Source: an uncultured bacterium
GTDB lineage: Bacteria; Vulcanimicrobiota; Xenobia; Xenobiales; Xenobiaceae
Length of the DNA: 64,000 bases
Reading direction: 5' to 3'
Assembly: GCA_934636825.1 (NCBI GenBank)
Contig: CAKUBG010000011.1
Coordinates: 8,253-72,252 of the forward strand
Shown one piece after another: positions 45,371-54,108 of the stretch. A program made the translations under genes and the position numbers. Positions within the stretch are counted from its first letter, which is position 1; every line of letters begins with the position of its first letter. A model generated the notes under the pieces. It ran no database searches. It saw nothing but the letters and a program-made list of their open reading frames with translations, and had not been told where the DNA came from.

Positions 45371-45658
45371 TTAACTCCAACTTATATGAAGCCAAGTTCT
45401 GCCTATAATAAACTCCTGACCGTTTTTTAAAGCGACGCTGCCATAGAGCCGCTCTCCATCAACAAAAGTTCCATTAGTAGAGCCCTTGTCTTCTAGAATA
45501 ACTCCTCCGGCAGTAGGTTCCAAGACAGCGTGGTGGCGACTAACAAAGCGATCCACACTCAAAGCGACATCACCTTCGCGGCCAATTTGCACTCGCTTGT
45601 TAAATTGGAAGACGTATCCATCTAACGGTCCGCCCAACACTTCAAGCATTATTCTCAT
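45371..45658 (-). CDS. Stand-alone FHA-domain protein
   Basis: 95 residues from the ATG at 45658, two bases after the Clp stop codon; a TTG at 45670 overlapping it is possible. A nearly complete FHA fold: VQIGREGDVAL, SRHHAVLEPTAGG and KGSTNGTFVDGERL, with the Arg (GRE), Ser-Arg-His and Asn-Gly phosphothreonine-reading residues intact. It likely binds a phosphorylated partner in the cytosol; the proximity to a kinase and a Clp unfoldase suggests an adaptor. Confidence 0.88.
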   Translation of the reverse strand: MRIMLEVLGGPLDGYVFQFNKRVQIGREGDVALSVDRFVSRHHAVLEPTAGGVILEDKGSTNGTFVDGERLYGSVALKNGQEFIIGRTWLHISWS

Positions 45659-45660
45659 AC

Positions 45661-48600
45661 TTATTGCCAATTGCCCCTTTCATTATTGTCAACGTTCGGC
45701 TCTAATCTACGGCTAAAAGGGCCAGGAGAACCGGGCTGGGGCGGACGCGGTACCACTCCCTGAGGCGCTGTCGGAGTGCCATTGTAGCTTCCCTGCGACC
45801 AATTGCCCATAGAATCTGGAGCAGCAGGAGGAGCCTGGGGGCGAGGCGGCCTAGGCGCAGGACGGACTCCGGCAGGAGGCGTTTGCGGACGAGGAGCTCC
45901 TACACCTGGCCTCTGGCCAGCCACCGCAGGGCGAGCTCCAGTAGGTGCAGGCTGAGCATTGCCAGGAGCTACAGGGCGCCTACCTACGCTAGAACTGTAT
46001 CCTGAAGGCATACCTTCAGGGATTTCACCACGAGCAGGTTGTTCCTGACGCGCTTCAGCATAATCGTTCCGTCCCTGCTGCTGAGGATAGCCGCCTTGCT
46101 GCTGAGAGTGGCCACCTTGCTGTTGAGGGTAGCCACCCTGTTGTTGAGGATAGCCGCCTTGCTGCTGAGGGTAGCCACCCTGTTGTTGAGGATAGCCGCC
46201 CTGCTGTTGAGAGTAGCCACCTTGTTGTTGAGGATAGCCACCTTGCTGTTGGGGGTAACCACCTTGCTGTTGGGGGTAACCACCCTGTTGCTGAGGATAG
46301 CCACCTTGCTGTTGGGGATAACCACCCTGTTGTTGAGGATAGCCACCTTGCTGTTGGGGGTAACCACCCTGTTGTTGAGGATAGCCGCCCTGCTGTTGAG
46401 GATAGCCACCTTGCTGTTGAGGATAGCCACCTTGCTGCTGAGAGTAGCCACCCTGTTGCTGAGGATAGCCGCCTTGCTGTTGAGGATAGCCACCTTGCTG
46501 TTGGGGATAACCGCTTGGCTGCTGAGAATAACCGCTCTGCTGCTGAGAGTAACCTCCTGGCGCACCAGAATAAGCAGAAGATCCGGATTCAATTTCTTGA
46601 CGACGAGGCGACTCAGTTGTGGAAGGCGAATTATCGCCCCCAAAAGTATCACCCAAAGCGCGGTTGTCCAAAGAGAAATTTACCTTTTCCTCGTTTTCAT
46701 CCATATCGGCCCAAATAACAGTATTTGGCGGCACTTTATGGCGCAAAACGTATTCGGCAAACGGTCTGGTAAGCCAAGTGTCGATAGCTCTATTTAAAGG
46801 ACGGGCACCATATTCCGGATGATAGCCTTTATCGAGTAAGAAGTTGATAACAGCTTTAGTAACATGAAGATCTACTTGGCGGCTCTCACGAATGCGCTTT
46901 ATACATTTGGATAAGTTTATATCAACGATACCTTGCAAATCTTCGCGCTTGAGAGTTTTGAAAACGATAATTTCATCGATACGGTTTAAAAACTCCAGAC
47001 GGAAATGACCGCGCAATGCTGCTTGGTAAACTTCAGGCATGTCGTCTAATTGGCCGACGTATCCTCTGTCAGTAGGCAAAATATTAGCCAAAGGATTTTC
47101 CATCTTGGCTAAAGCGCCCATTTCCTCGTCTCCGGTAGCCTTTTCCAAAGCGGCACCGGCTGCCGCCACTTGAGCTGAAGCCATATCCAAAGCTTTACGT
47201 GAGCCCAAGTTGGAAGTCATGATAATAATGGAATTGGTAAAGTTGACGGTACGACCTCTGGCGTCAGTTAAGCGTCCATCATCGAAAACTTGCAAAAATA
47301 AGTCAAAAACGTCGGGGTGTGCCTTTTCGACTTCATCGAGCAAAATAACGCAGAATGGCTTAGTGCGCACAGCTTTAGTCAGCTGGCCCTCACCTTCGTA
47401 ACCGACGTATCCTGGAGGAGCACCTATTAAGCGAGCGATAGAATGCTTGTCGTGAAATTCTGACATGTCCAAACGGATCATATCGCGCTCTGAACCGAAA
47501 AGAAATTCAGCCAAAGTTTTGGCCAACTCGGTTTTACCGACACCGCTGGGCCCTAAGAAAAGGAAAACGCCACTGGGTCTAGTAGGCGAAGAAAAACCTA
47601 CACGTACTACACGTATAGTGCTGGCCACCGCAGCAACAGCATGATCTTGACCAACTACACGCCCACGCAATAGGTTTTCCATATCCAATAAACGAGCTTC
47701 TTCTTCGTTGGCTATGCGGGAAATAGGCACGCCCGTCCAATCAGCAACAACCTCGGCGATAACCTCTTCGGTAACTTCTTGCATTCCTTGTTGTTGACAA
47801 TTACCGCGAGTTTTGATGCGAGCCGCCGCTTCGTCTATTAAGTCTATGGCTTTATCTGGCAAATTTCGATCAGGCAAAAATCTTACGGACAACTTGACAG
47901 CCGCCAACAAAGCTTCGTCTGTAAATTGCACATGGTGATGTTGCTCGTATCTTCCCCGCAAGCCTTTCAAAATTTCCAGAGCATCTTCTTCAGAAGGCTC
48001 ACTGACGAATACTTGTTGGAAGCGACGCTCCAAAGCAGGATCGGCCTCAATATGACGGCGATATTCGTCAATAGTGGTAGCGCCCATAACAGCCAAATCT
48101 CCACGAGCTAAAGCCGGCTTGAGGATATTGCCAGCATCCATGCCTCCACTACCACCAGCGCCGACAATTTGATGTATTTCATCAATAAACAGAATAATAG
48201 ATCTGTCTTTGCTAACTTCTTCGATAACTTGCTGTAAGCGCTTTTCAAATTCGCCACGATGGCCAGTGCCAGCAACAAGCGCACTCAGGCTCAATTCGAT
48301 TAAATGGTGGTCTTTTAAAACGTCCGGCACGGTACCATCGGCCAGACGCTGAGCCAAGCCGTAAGCTACCGAAGTTTTACCAACACCTGCCTCACCGACC
48401 AATACCGGATTAGACTTGGTTTTGCGCGTTAAAATTTCCAAAACGCGACGAACTTCATCGTTGCGACCAATAACTGGATCCATCTTCTTTTGACGAGCCA
48501 ATTCAGTTAAATCGCGTCCGTATTCTAAAAGCTGCTTATGTTCACGAGCGAATTTCCGCCCATCGGCAGTCATATTCTTATCACCGCCACGACTGAAAAA

Positions 48601-49077
48601 GCCACCGCCCCCACCCGAAGACTTAGGAGCCTCAGGACGACGCACACCACGTATAGAATCGCGCAAAGCTAAAAGATCTACATCACGCGAAATTAAAAAG
48701 CGGCAAGGTACGCTGCGCCCTTCGCGCAAAATTGCGGTAATAACGTGCTTAGGCTCAACTCTGAGAGCTTGCTCCGATTCTGCTTCTTCCGGAACCATCG
48801 TTTTCATGAGACGAGAATAACGCGGAGTTTCGGGCAATTTTTCCGAAATATCCCACATAGGTTCGTCGTCAGAAGAAGGCACAAATTCCAAAATGCCCTC
48901 TTCGAGCTCAGAAAGAGGCACGCCGACATCTTCTAAAGCTTCTGCCAAGGAACGATCCAACTGGCAAGCAGCAGCAAAGAAGTGCTCAATACCGAGGTAG
49001 TAGTGTTTCCAAGAACGAGAGAGCTGATTGGCTCTGGCAATAACTCGTTCGGTAGCTTCGCTGTTATTTATGGCCAT
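45661..49077 (-). CDS. ClpA/ClpC-like double-AAA+ unfoldase with a 23-copy heptapeptide repeat tail
   Basis: 1138 residues. Clp N-domain (~1-150), Gly-rich linker, AAA-1 (Walker A GEAGVGKT 228-235, Walker B FIDE 297-300), an almost absent middle domain (~15 residues), AAA-2 (Walker A GPSGVGKT 509-516, Walker B LLDEVE 579-584), D2-small domain to ~790, then a low-complexity tail. Residues ~841-1001 are 23 units of GGY(P/S)QQQ; the remainder is Pro/Gly/Ala-rich. I see no obvious IGF/VGF ClpP-binding loop in AAA-2, so whether it works with a protease is unclear. It is followed two bases later by FHA and preceded by rlmD one base away. Confidence 0.85.
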   Translation of the reverse strand: MAINNSEATERVIARANQLSRSWKHYYLGIEHFFAAACQLDRSLAEALEDVGVPLSELEEGILEFVPSSDDEPMWDISEKLPETPRYSRLMKTMVPEEAESEQALRVEPKHVITAILREGRSVPCRFLISRDVDLLALRDSIRGVRRPEAPKSSGGGGGFFSRGGDKNMTADGRKFAREHKQLLEYGRDLTELARQKKMDPVIGRNDEVRRVLEILTRKTKSNPVLVGEAGVGKTSVAYGLAQRLADGTVPDVLKDHHLIELSLSALVAGTGHRGEFEKRLQQVIEEVSKDRSIILFIDEIHQIVGAGGSGGMDAGNILKPALARGDLAVMGATTIDEYRRHIEADPALERRFQQVFVSEPSEEDALEILKGLRGRYEQHHHVQFTDEALLAAVKLSVRFLPDRNLPDKAIDLIDEAAARIKTRGNCQQQGMQEVTEEVIAEVVADWTGVPISRIANEEEARLLDMENLLRGRVVGQDHAVAAVASTIRVVRVGFSSPTRPSGVFLFLGPSGVGKTELAKTLAEFLFGSERDMIRLDMSEFHDKHSIARLIGAPPGYVGYEGEGQLTKAVRTKPFCVILLDEVEKAHPDVFDLFLQVFDDGRLTDARGRTVNFTNSIIIMTSNLGSRKALDMASAQVAAAGAALEKATGDEEMGALAKMENPLANILPTDRGYVGQLDDMPEVYQAALRGHFRLEFLNRIDEIIVFKTLKREDLQGIVDINLSKCIKRIRESRQVDLHVTKAVINFLLDKGYHPEYGARPLNRAIDTWLTRPFAEYVLRHKVPPNTVIWADMDENEEKVNFSLDNRALGDTFGGDNSPSTTESPRRQEIESGSSAYSGAPGGYSQQQSGYSQQPSGYPQQQGGYPQQQGGYPQQQGGYSQQQGGYPQQQGGYPQQQGGYPQQQGGYPQQQGGYPQQQGGYPQQQGGYPQQQGGYPQQQGGYPQQQGGYPQQQGGYSQQQGGYPQQQGGYPQQQGGYPQQQGGYPQQQGGHSQQQGGYPQQQGRNDYAEARQEQPARGEIPEGMPSGYSSSVGRRPVAPGNAQPAPTGARPAVAGQRPGVGAPRPQTPPAGVRPAPRPPRPQAPPAAPDSMGNWSQGSYNGTPTAPQGVVPRPPQPGSPGPFSRRLEPNVDNNERGNWQ
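46075..46557. repeat. 23 tandem copies of a 21-base coding repeat
   Basis: 483 bases, exactly 23 x 21, encoding GGY(P/S)QQQ units in the Clp gene on the minus strand. Variants: SGYSQQP, SGYPQQQ and GGHSQQQ. Slight base differences between units allow later units to be told apart. The length invites copy-number variation between strains. Confidence 0.95.
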
Positions 49078-49078
49078 A

Positions 49079-50506
49079 CTATTTCCGAATAATGTGAGCT
49101 ACACACTCAACGTGGTAAGTTTGAGGGAACATATCGATAGGCTGCACTTCTAAAACTGTGTAGCCTTTTTCAGTAAGAATCCCCAAATCGCGAGCTAAGG
49201 TAGAGGGATTGCAAGACACATAAGCTATACGCGGAATGCGCATTTTGGCGATAGTCTCCAAGACTACAGGATCGCATCCTTTGCGAGGAGGATCCAATAC
49301 AGCGGCACTAAAACTGGTGCGACGCTGCAACAGAGAGCCTTTACTACACAATCCCGGCAAAACTTTTTCTACAGTACCATCCATAAAAGTCGTATTTGTC
49401 AAACCGTTAAGATCGGAATTGACTACGGCGTCTTCAATGGCTTCTTGACATTCATCAATACCAAACACGCGTTTAGCCTGACGAGCCATATATAAGGCCA
49501 GAGAGCCTACACCACAATAGGCGTCTAAAATTGTATCTCGAGGCTGAATTTGTAAGAACTGATCTAATTGAGAGTAGATCGTCTCCAAACCTTCTATATT
49601 AACTTGGAAGAAAGAATTAGCGGAAATATTAAACTTTAAGCCTGCTACTTCCTCGACAATATGGTCGCTGCCCCACAAAACAGAATTGCGAGTACCTAAA
49701 ATAACGTTGGTACGATGCGGATTCAAATTTAAGACCACACCACAGAGAGAACGTACACGCTTGCGTACAATATCCACAAATTCTCTCACTTTGGGCAAAC
49801 GAGGCTGACTGGAGACAATAACCAGAAGAGTTTGGTTAGAATAGTAACCATGACGAGCTACCAAATAACGAATGGCACCGCTACCGTCTTCGCTATTATA
49901 AACTGGCCATTGTAAGCGTTCTATGGCCTCGCGGCAAGCATTCATCAACTCATTGTTTACTTCATGTTGAATGGCACAATTTTCTACTCTGACAATTGAG
50001 TGAGTGCCTTTAGCATAGTAGCCTACATAAGGGTGGAAACGCGGCACATCGTTTTCTTCTTTTTGATCGACGCGCAAAAGATAAGGCTTAGCTCCCACAA
50101 CCATTTGCGTCTTAGAGCGATAGTTCCAAGGACGAGTCATTCGCTTGCAAGGACGCACCTTTACACCGTCAAGGCCGGCTATGTGACGCAGAGCATCTTG
50201 CACCATCTTCGTTTTAAACTCGAGCTGAGAATCATAATTTACATGTTGCAAATGGCAACCACCACACTCGCTATAAACGGGACAACGAGGCTGAATACGA
50301 CGCATAGAAGGAACAATAATCCTGTGAATGCGGGCTCGGCCATAGTTTTTCTTTAACTCGGTAATTTGGGCTTCCACCTTATCCCCGGGGGATGCACCGG
50401 GAATAAAAAGTACGAAGTTACCTACTCTTCCCACGGCTTCTCCGCCTACTGCAAAATCATTGATAGTCAGCTCTACTCGCTGACCGACAGATAAAGAATC
50501 GGCCAT
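49079..50506 (-). CDS. rlmD: RlmD/RumA-type 23S rRNA uracil-5 methyltransferase
   Basis: 475 residues. N-terminal TRAM domain (~1-60, VGNFVLFIPGASPGDKV), Fe-S-type Cys cluster (CPVYSECGGCHLQH), SAM motif (DAYCGVGSLALYMAR) and catalytic Cys in SCNPSTLARDL. Methylates U1939 (RlmD) or U747 type positions in 23S rRNA; the exact site is not predictable. The Clp gene starts one base after its stop codon, so the two are probably translated from one mRNA. Confidence 0.88.
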   Translation of the reverse strand: MADSLSVGQRVELTINDFAVGGEAVGRVGNFVLFIPGASPGDKVEAQITELKKNYGRARIHRIIVPSMRRIQPRCPVYSECGGCHLQHVNYDSQLEFKTKMVQDALRHIAGLDGVKVRPCKRMTRPWNYRSKTQMVVGAKPYLLRVDQKEENDVPRFHPYVGYYAKGTHSIVRVENCAIQHEVNNELMNACREAIERLQWPVYNSEDGSGAIRYLVARHGYYSNQTLLVIVSSQPRLPKVREFVDIVRKRVRSLCGVVLNLNPHRTNVILGTRNSVLWGSDHIVEEVAGLKFNISANSFFQVNIEGLETIYSQLDQFLQIQPRDTILDAYCGVGSLALYMARQAKRVFGIDECQEAIEDAVVNSDLNGLTNTTFMDGTVEKVLPGLCSKGSLLQRRTSFSAAVLDPPRKGCDPVVLETIAKMRIPRIAYVSCNPSTLARDLGILTEKGYTVLEVQPIDMFPQTYHVECVAHIIRK

Positions 50507-50661
50507 AAAAAAACTCCTTGAAGTATTCCCCCAACCGCCGTCAAGAAAAACGCCCCCACTTTTTCTCGGCAGGAAGTCAAAATCTAAAGAGAAACACCCC
50601 TAAAACGTTCAATTAGAGAGCGCTTTTTTCCTACTCAACCACAATAACCAAGGAGAAGAGC

Positions 50662-50877
50662 TTGAACAAAAAGCATTTATCGGTAAATCTGCAATCTGCC
50701 CAGTCATACCTGGAAGAAGCCTTGGAAAAATTTGACGAAATGATCGATTTTTTACAAAATTTAAGCGAAGAAGAACTGGAGATGTCTGCTCCTAGTGGCA
50801 CGCTATCGCAAATAGAGCGAGCTCAAGCTCTGACTTCTCAAGCCATCTCCGCTTTAGATAAAATAAAATTGCACTGA
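50662..50877 (+). CDS. Small acidic coiled-coil-like protein of unknown function
   Basis: 71 residues, TTG start with AAGGAGAAG upstream. Acidic and helical (LEEALEKFDEMIDFLQNL), with a second helix (ERAQALTSQAISALDK). No family recognised. Divergent to the rlmD operon and 83 bases before tatA, possibly co-transcribed. Confidence 0.55.
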   Translation: MNKKHLSVNLQSAQSYLEEALEKFDEMIDFLQNLSEEELEMSAPSGTLSQIERAQALTSQAISALDKIKLH

Positions 50878-50960
50878 AAACGCATGCAAACAGTTGCAAA
50901 GCTGGCCGAGTTTGCGGCCCTGTCTTTGCTAATAAGCGTAAGCGAGGTGTACAAAAAATT

Positions 50961-51260
50961 ATGCCTTTTAATTTAGGCCCGGGGGAACTTATATTTTTGG
51001 CGGCAGCAGCCTTATTGCTTTTCGGTCCGCAAAAACTCCCGGAAATAGGACGCGCTTTGGGGGAAGCCTTAGGATCTTTAAAAAAAGCCTACAACAGTGC
51101 GGCTAGTTTGGAAGATATTCCCTCACGTTCTCCTCAGTCCGGCAAGCAGACTCACTGTGCAAATCCGCATATAAATCAAGATCAGCTTCAGCCCAATTTG
51201 GAAGTAGTCACTTTTTCTGAAGCAGCCGACTTGAGTCCAAAGTCTGATATAAAACCTTAG
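50961..51260 (+). CDS. tatA: Twin-arginine translocase subunit TatA
   Basis: 99 residues. The N-terminal TM and amphipathic helix are clear: GPGELIFLAAAALLLFGPQK then LPEIGRALGEALGSLKKA, with the FGPxxLPE hinge. The tail (~45-99) is polar and variable. Partners TatC and TatB are not in the window. It is followed by a strong terminator. Confidence 0.92.
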   Translation: MPFNLGPGELIFLAAAALLLFGPQKLPEIGRALGEALGSLKKAYNSAASLEDIPSRSPQSGKQTHCANPHINQDQLQPNLEVVTFSEAADLSPKSDIKP

Positions 51261-51305
51261 CCTGATACAAAAAACTTGCAACTGGCTATACAACATTAGA
51301 AATAT

Positions 51306-51360
51306 AAAGAGCTTGTTTCCCAATCGCTCAAAGTCGATAAAAGAAGCAAGCTCTTTTTTT
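51306..51360 (+). terminator. Intrinsic terminator after tatA
   Basis: AAAGAGCTTG pairs with CAAGCTCTTT, then seven T. The hairpin's left side is A-rich, so it may also serve the convergent lipoprotein gene. Confidence 0.85.
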
Positions 51361-51379
51361 TAGCGGTAAATATGGTCGT

Positions 51380-51910
51380 CTAATTTAATTGAGGCGACTT
51401 TTTAGCCTTATAGATAAACAGCGGAGGCAAATCTAAAGAGCGAATCTTCCAGCCCGCTCTGGTCTTTTCAAATTCCCATATCCAAGGCGGAGCATCGGGA
51501 TATTTAGAATCGGAGACCTTAATAATCGCCGAATCACCGGAAACACGCTCGTCAACAACTACTCTGGTTACATAGACGCTCTTGGTGGAAGCCATAGAAT
51601 AATATCGTTCCATGCCTTCCTCGAAACCTTTGAGATTTACTCTCATTTTGGCATCTACCCCCAAAGCGGCATAGGCTTCCTTATATTTCCTAGCTTTGAC
51701 ATTGTCGAGAAATTCGCTAGCTATCACAAAAGGACGACGACTTATATCCGGAGGTGGAACGAACTTTTCATCAGTTTTTTGGTTGATGGGAACTTCCGGC
51801 GCCGAACAAGCCTCAGCCAAGCACAGAACAGGAATCAGCAGTATCAGTAGGACAAACTTTTTGCAAGCTGACCAATTTTTCAATTTTCGCAATTTAAGTC
51901 CAAACACCAA
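51380..51910 (-). CDS. Probable lipoprotein with an NTF2-like domain
   Basis: 176 residues. Hydrophobic N-terminal stretch (VLLILLIPVLCLAEAC) with Cys at ~35 as a non-canonical lipobox (AEAC; Glu at -2 is unusual). The C-terminal ~105 residues, VIASEFLDNVKARKYKEAYA then WIWEFEKTRAGWKIRSLDLP, match the pattern of NTF2/DUF4878-like small-molecule-binding or scaffold domains. Function unknown. Downstream of the RNase G gene on the same strand (47 bases). Confidence 0.65.
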   Translation of the reverse strand: MVFGLKLRKLKNWSACKKFVLLILLIPVLCLAEACSAPEVPINQKTDEKFVPPPDISRRPFVIASEFLDNVKARKYKEAYAALGVDAKMRVNLKGFEEGMERYYSMASTKSVYVTRVVVDERVSGDSAIIKVSDSKYPDAPPWIWEFEKTRAGWKIRSLDLPPLFIYKAKKSPQLN

Positions 51911-51957
51911 TATAGCTTTCCTCGCTTCCTGTCTGTACCTATAATTGATAAAAATAT

Positions 51958-53634
51958 CTACAAATGGACAATCTCGGCATAGCTGATATAAAGTCCGGCT
52001 TTAACTATGCGCACAACAACTTCTTTGCCTACGCGATCGGAGGCATTGGCTACTTCAATCAAACAACCATCAATTATAGCTAAAGCAGAATTGCTATTGT
52101 CTGAGATATGACCGTCCAAAAGCAAAACTCTGGCTTGTTGACCGCAAGCAAGAGGCGTAAAGTCCAGAGAAGAGGCTTTTTCTGCACAAGTCACATTAAA
52201 ATGCTCCGGATGAATACTGTCTGAAGCTTGCACGACAATTGTAGAATCGGTTTCTTGTGCTATTTGCTCAACCTCAACACCGTTGGGGCCAACAAATTGA
52301 TAGGCAGCCGCCGGAGACAAAGTAACGACAGCGGCTTCAGGCTTAATAACTCCACTCATTTCCCTGAGCAAATTGCGACGGGCCCGTAAAGCTACTGACT
52401 TGGGAGAGAGCACCTTACCGCGACCGTGGCAAATAGGACAAACATCACGCATAATGCCATCCAAATCTTTGCCCTCTCGCTTACGGGTGATTTGCACTAA
52501 GCCCAACTCAGTCATACTGACCAAGTGAGTGCGAGTGCGATCCTTCTTGAGCTCATCACCTAAAGTTTCCAAAATTTTGCGCTGATCTTCGGAGCTGTCC
52601 ATGTCAATAAAGTCGACGATAATGATGCCGGCCATATCGCGCAAACGCAACTGACGACAAATTTCCTTACAAGCTTCCAAATTGGTGCGCAGAATAGTTT
52701 CGGCTAAATTGTTTTTACCGATAAACTTGCCGGTATTAACATCGATAACCCACAGAGCTTCAGTGCGATCGACTATCAAATAACCGCCGGAAGAAAGCCA
52801 AACACGCCTTGACAAAGCATTGTCAATTTCTTGCTCAATTTTGTACATATCGAATAAAGGATAAGTATCGGTGTACAAATGGACTTTATCCAAGAGCTCA
52901 GGAGCGGTATGTTCCAAACGCTCACGCATATTTAGATATTCTTGGCGGTTGTCGATAACCAAACGATCGACTTCTTCAGTAAAGAGATCGCGTAAGATCT
53001 TATCTACCAAATCCAGTTCTTGATGAACTAAAGCTGGAGCATGACAAGTTTTGGCTTTATTTTGAACTTTGTTCCATACTTTAACCAAATAGTCTAAGTC
53101 CATCTTGAGTTCGTCACGGTCGTGACCTTCGGCAGCCGTGCGCACTACAACTCCCATGCCTTCGGGGCGAAGTTCATCGGCAATGTGACGCAAACGATTG
53201 CGCTCTTCTTCGGTAGAAATACGACGGGAAACGCCTACATATTGAGCCGAAGGGAACAAAACCAAGTAGCGACCGGGCAAAGTTATATAGGAAGTAATAC
53301 GAGCACCTTTAGTGCCAATAGCTTCTTTGACTACTTGCACCAAAGTTTCCTGATTGGGACGTACAATTTCAGCGATAGTAGGTTTGGTAAAACCGTTTTC
53401 ACCTTCGCTCAAACCGGCCACAGCATCGTTAGCACATAAGAAAGCGTTGCGTTCCAAACCTATGTCAACAAAAGCAGCATTCATGCCTGGCAAAACGTCG
53501 GAGACTCTACCCTTAAAGATGCTGCCAACCTGGCGCTCTTCACGGGCTATAAGGATCTCCATGGGGCGTCCATCTTCAAGTACGACAGCTCTCCCCTCGC
53601 GGTCGTCGATTGATATTAAAATTTCTTTATACAT
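51958..53634 (-). CDS. rng: Ribonuclease G/E
   Basis: About 558 residues from the ATG at 53634, the start seen in RNase G/E homologues (MYKEILISIDDREGR); an in-frame upstream ATG would add 22 improbable residues. S1 domain (VGSIFKGRVSDVLPGMNAAF), catalytic Asp residues in WVIDVNTGKF and IIIVDFIDMD, and the zinc-link motif CPICHGRG. Cleaves single-stranded RNA in 16S rRNA maturation and mRNA decay. No RNase E-like scaffold extension. The ribosome site (AAGGTT) is distant. Confidence 0.93.
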   Translation of the reverse strand: MYKEILISIDDREGRAVVLEDGRPMEILIAREERQVGSIFKGRVSDVLPGMNAAFVDIGLERNAFLCANDAVAGLSEGENGFTKPTIAEIVRPNQETLVQVVKEAIGTKGARITSYITLPGRYLVLFPSAQYVGVSRRISTEEERNRLRHIADELRPEGMGVVVRTAAEGHDRDELKMDLDYLVKVWNKVQNKAKTCHAPALVHQELDLVDKILRDLFTEEVDRLVIDNRQEYLNMRERLEHTAPELLDKVHLYTDTYPLFDMYKIEQEIDNALSRRVWLSSGGYLIVDRTEALWVIDVNTGKFIGKNNLAETILRTNLEACKEICRQLRLRDMAGIIIVDFIDMDSSEDQRKILETLGDELKKDRTRTHLVSMTELGLVQITRKREGKDLDGIMRDVCPICHGRGKVLSPKSVALRARRNLLREMSGVIKPEAAVVTLSPAAAYQFVGPNGVEVEQIAQETDSTIVVQASDSIHPEHFNVTCAEKASSLDFTPLACGQQARVLLLDGHISDNSNSALAIIDGCLIEVANASDRVGKEVVVRIVKAGLYISYAEIVHL

Positions 53635-54108
53635 AAAATAAATAAACCTTACTGTAGTGGGGCCACGCTGCCCCCAGACCGCCGGAAAAGCCATACTCAA
53701 GCGCCTTCAAGACAACCGAAGCAAGAGGCTAGAAATCCGTACACGGCAAAACTTAGAGATACGAAAAACTGGGATTTTTACTTTTCACGTTAAGCAAGTT
53801 ACTTCCTGCCTAACGACTATTGGCAGCGAATTTGTGAACCTACCAAAAAAGCATAGACGGTTTTTAAGTTCGTATCGGTAATAACCACAATGGAAGCTCA
53901 TGAAAAACGCACGGGAAAGTATAGTGAAAAATTGCTTAGTTATTGACGAAGAATTGCATAAAGTATATAATATGTCACATTGTTCAGAAGCTTGCATTTT
54001 TCGTATCGATATAGTGCGGGATGTAAGTCAAACTGAACGAACAATAAGCGAGACAGTCCAAGCAATCGCAAAACACCGGAAAAAAAAGTGAGGCAGGCTC
54101 ATTAGGTT
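53635..54108. other. Divergent rng-ffh intergenic region (474 bases)
   Basis: Holds the ffh promoter at 53943-53971 and a ~130-base ffh leader. No stable hairpin with a T-run and no gene is convincing; the 63-codon frame at 53900-54091 contains the ffh promoter and is unlikely to be real. Confidence 0.4.
53943..53971 (+). promoter_or_regulatory. Consensus sigma-70 promoter of ffh
   Basis: TTGACG (53943-53948), 17-base spacer, TATAAT (53966-53971). Predicted start near 53978, giving a leader of about 130 bases before the ffh ATG. Confidence 0.8.

Noticed and set aside
46075..46557. CRISPR-like array
   Set aside because: The 21-base units are contiguous without spacers and encode a peptide repeat in frame with the Clp gene.
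45984..46652. Second minus-strand frame of 222 codons over the Clp repeat
   Set aside because: A different phase of the same tandem repeat; low-complexity sequence with no ribosome site.
46039..46797. Plus-strand open frame of 252 codons rich in Leu/Arg/Ala repeats
   Set aside because: It is antisense to the Clp repeat; the periodic 21-base repeat keeps another frame open. The Clp reading frame has domains and correct continuity.
40759..49077. Type VI secretion system (ClpV, FHA and kinase)
   Set aside because: The combination resembles the threonine-phosphorylation module of T6SS, but no sheath, Hcp, VgrG, baseplate or TssJLM gene is present.
53819..53836. Second sigma-54-like sequence (TTGGCAGCGAATTTGTG)
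   Set aside because: The -12 GC is changed to GT and the CACG of the -24 block is altered; much weaker than the nupC site.
53900..54091. 63-codon open frame upstream of ffh
   Set aside because: The consensus ffh promoter (53943-53971) sits inside it; the sequence has no homology-like features such as a YlxM helix-turn-helix.
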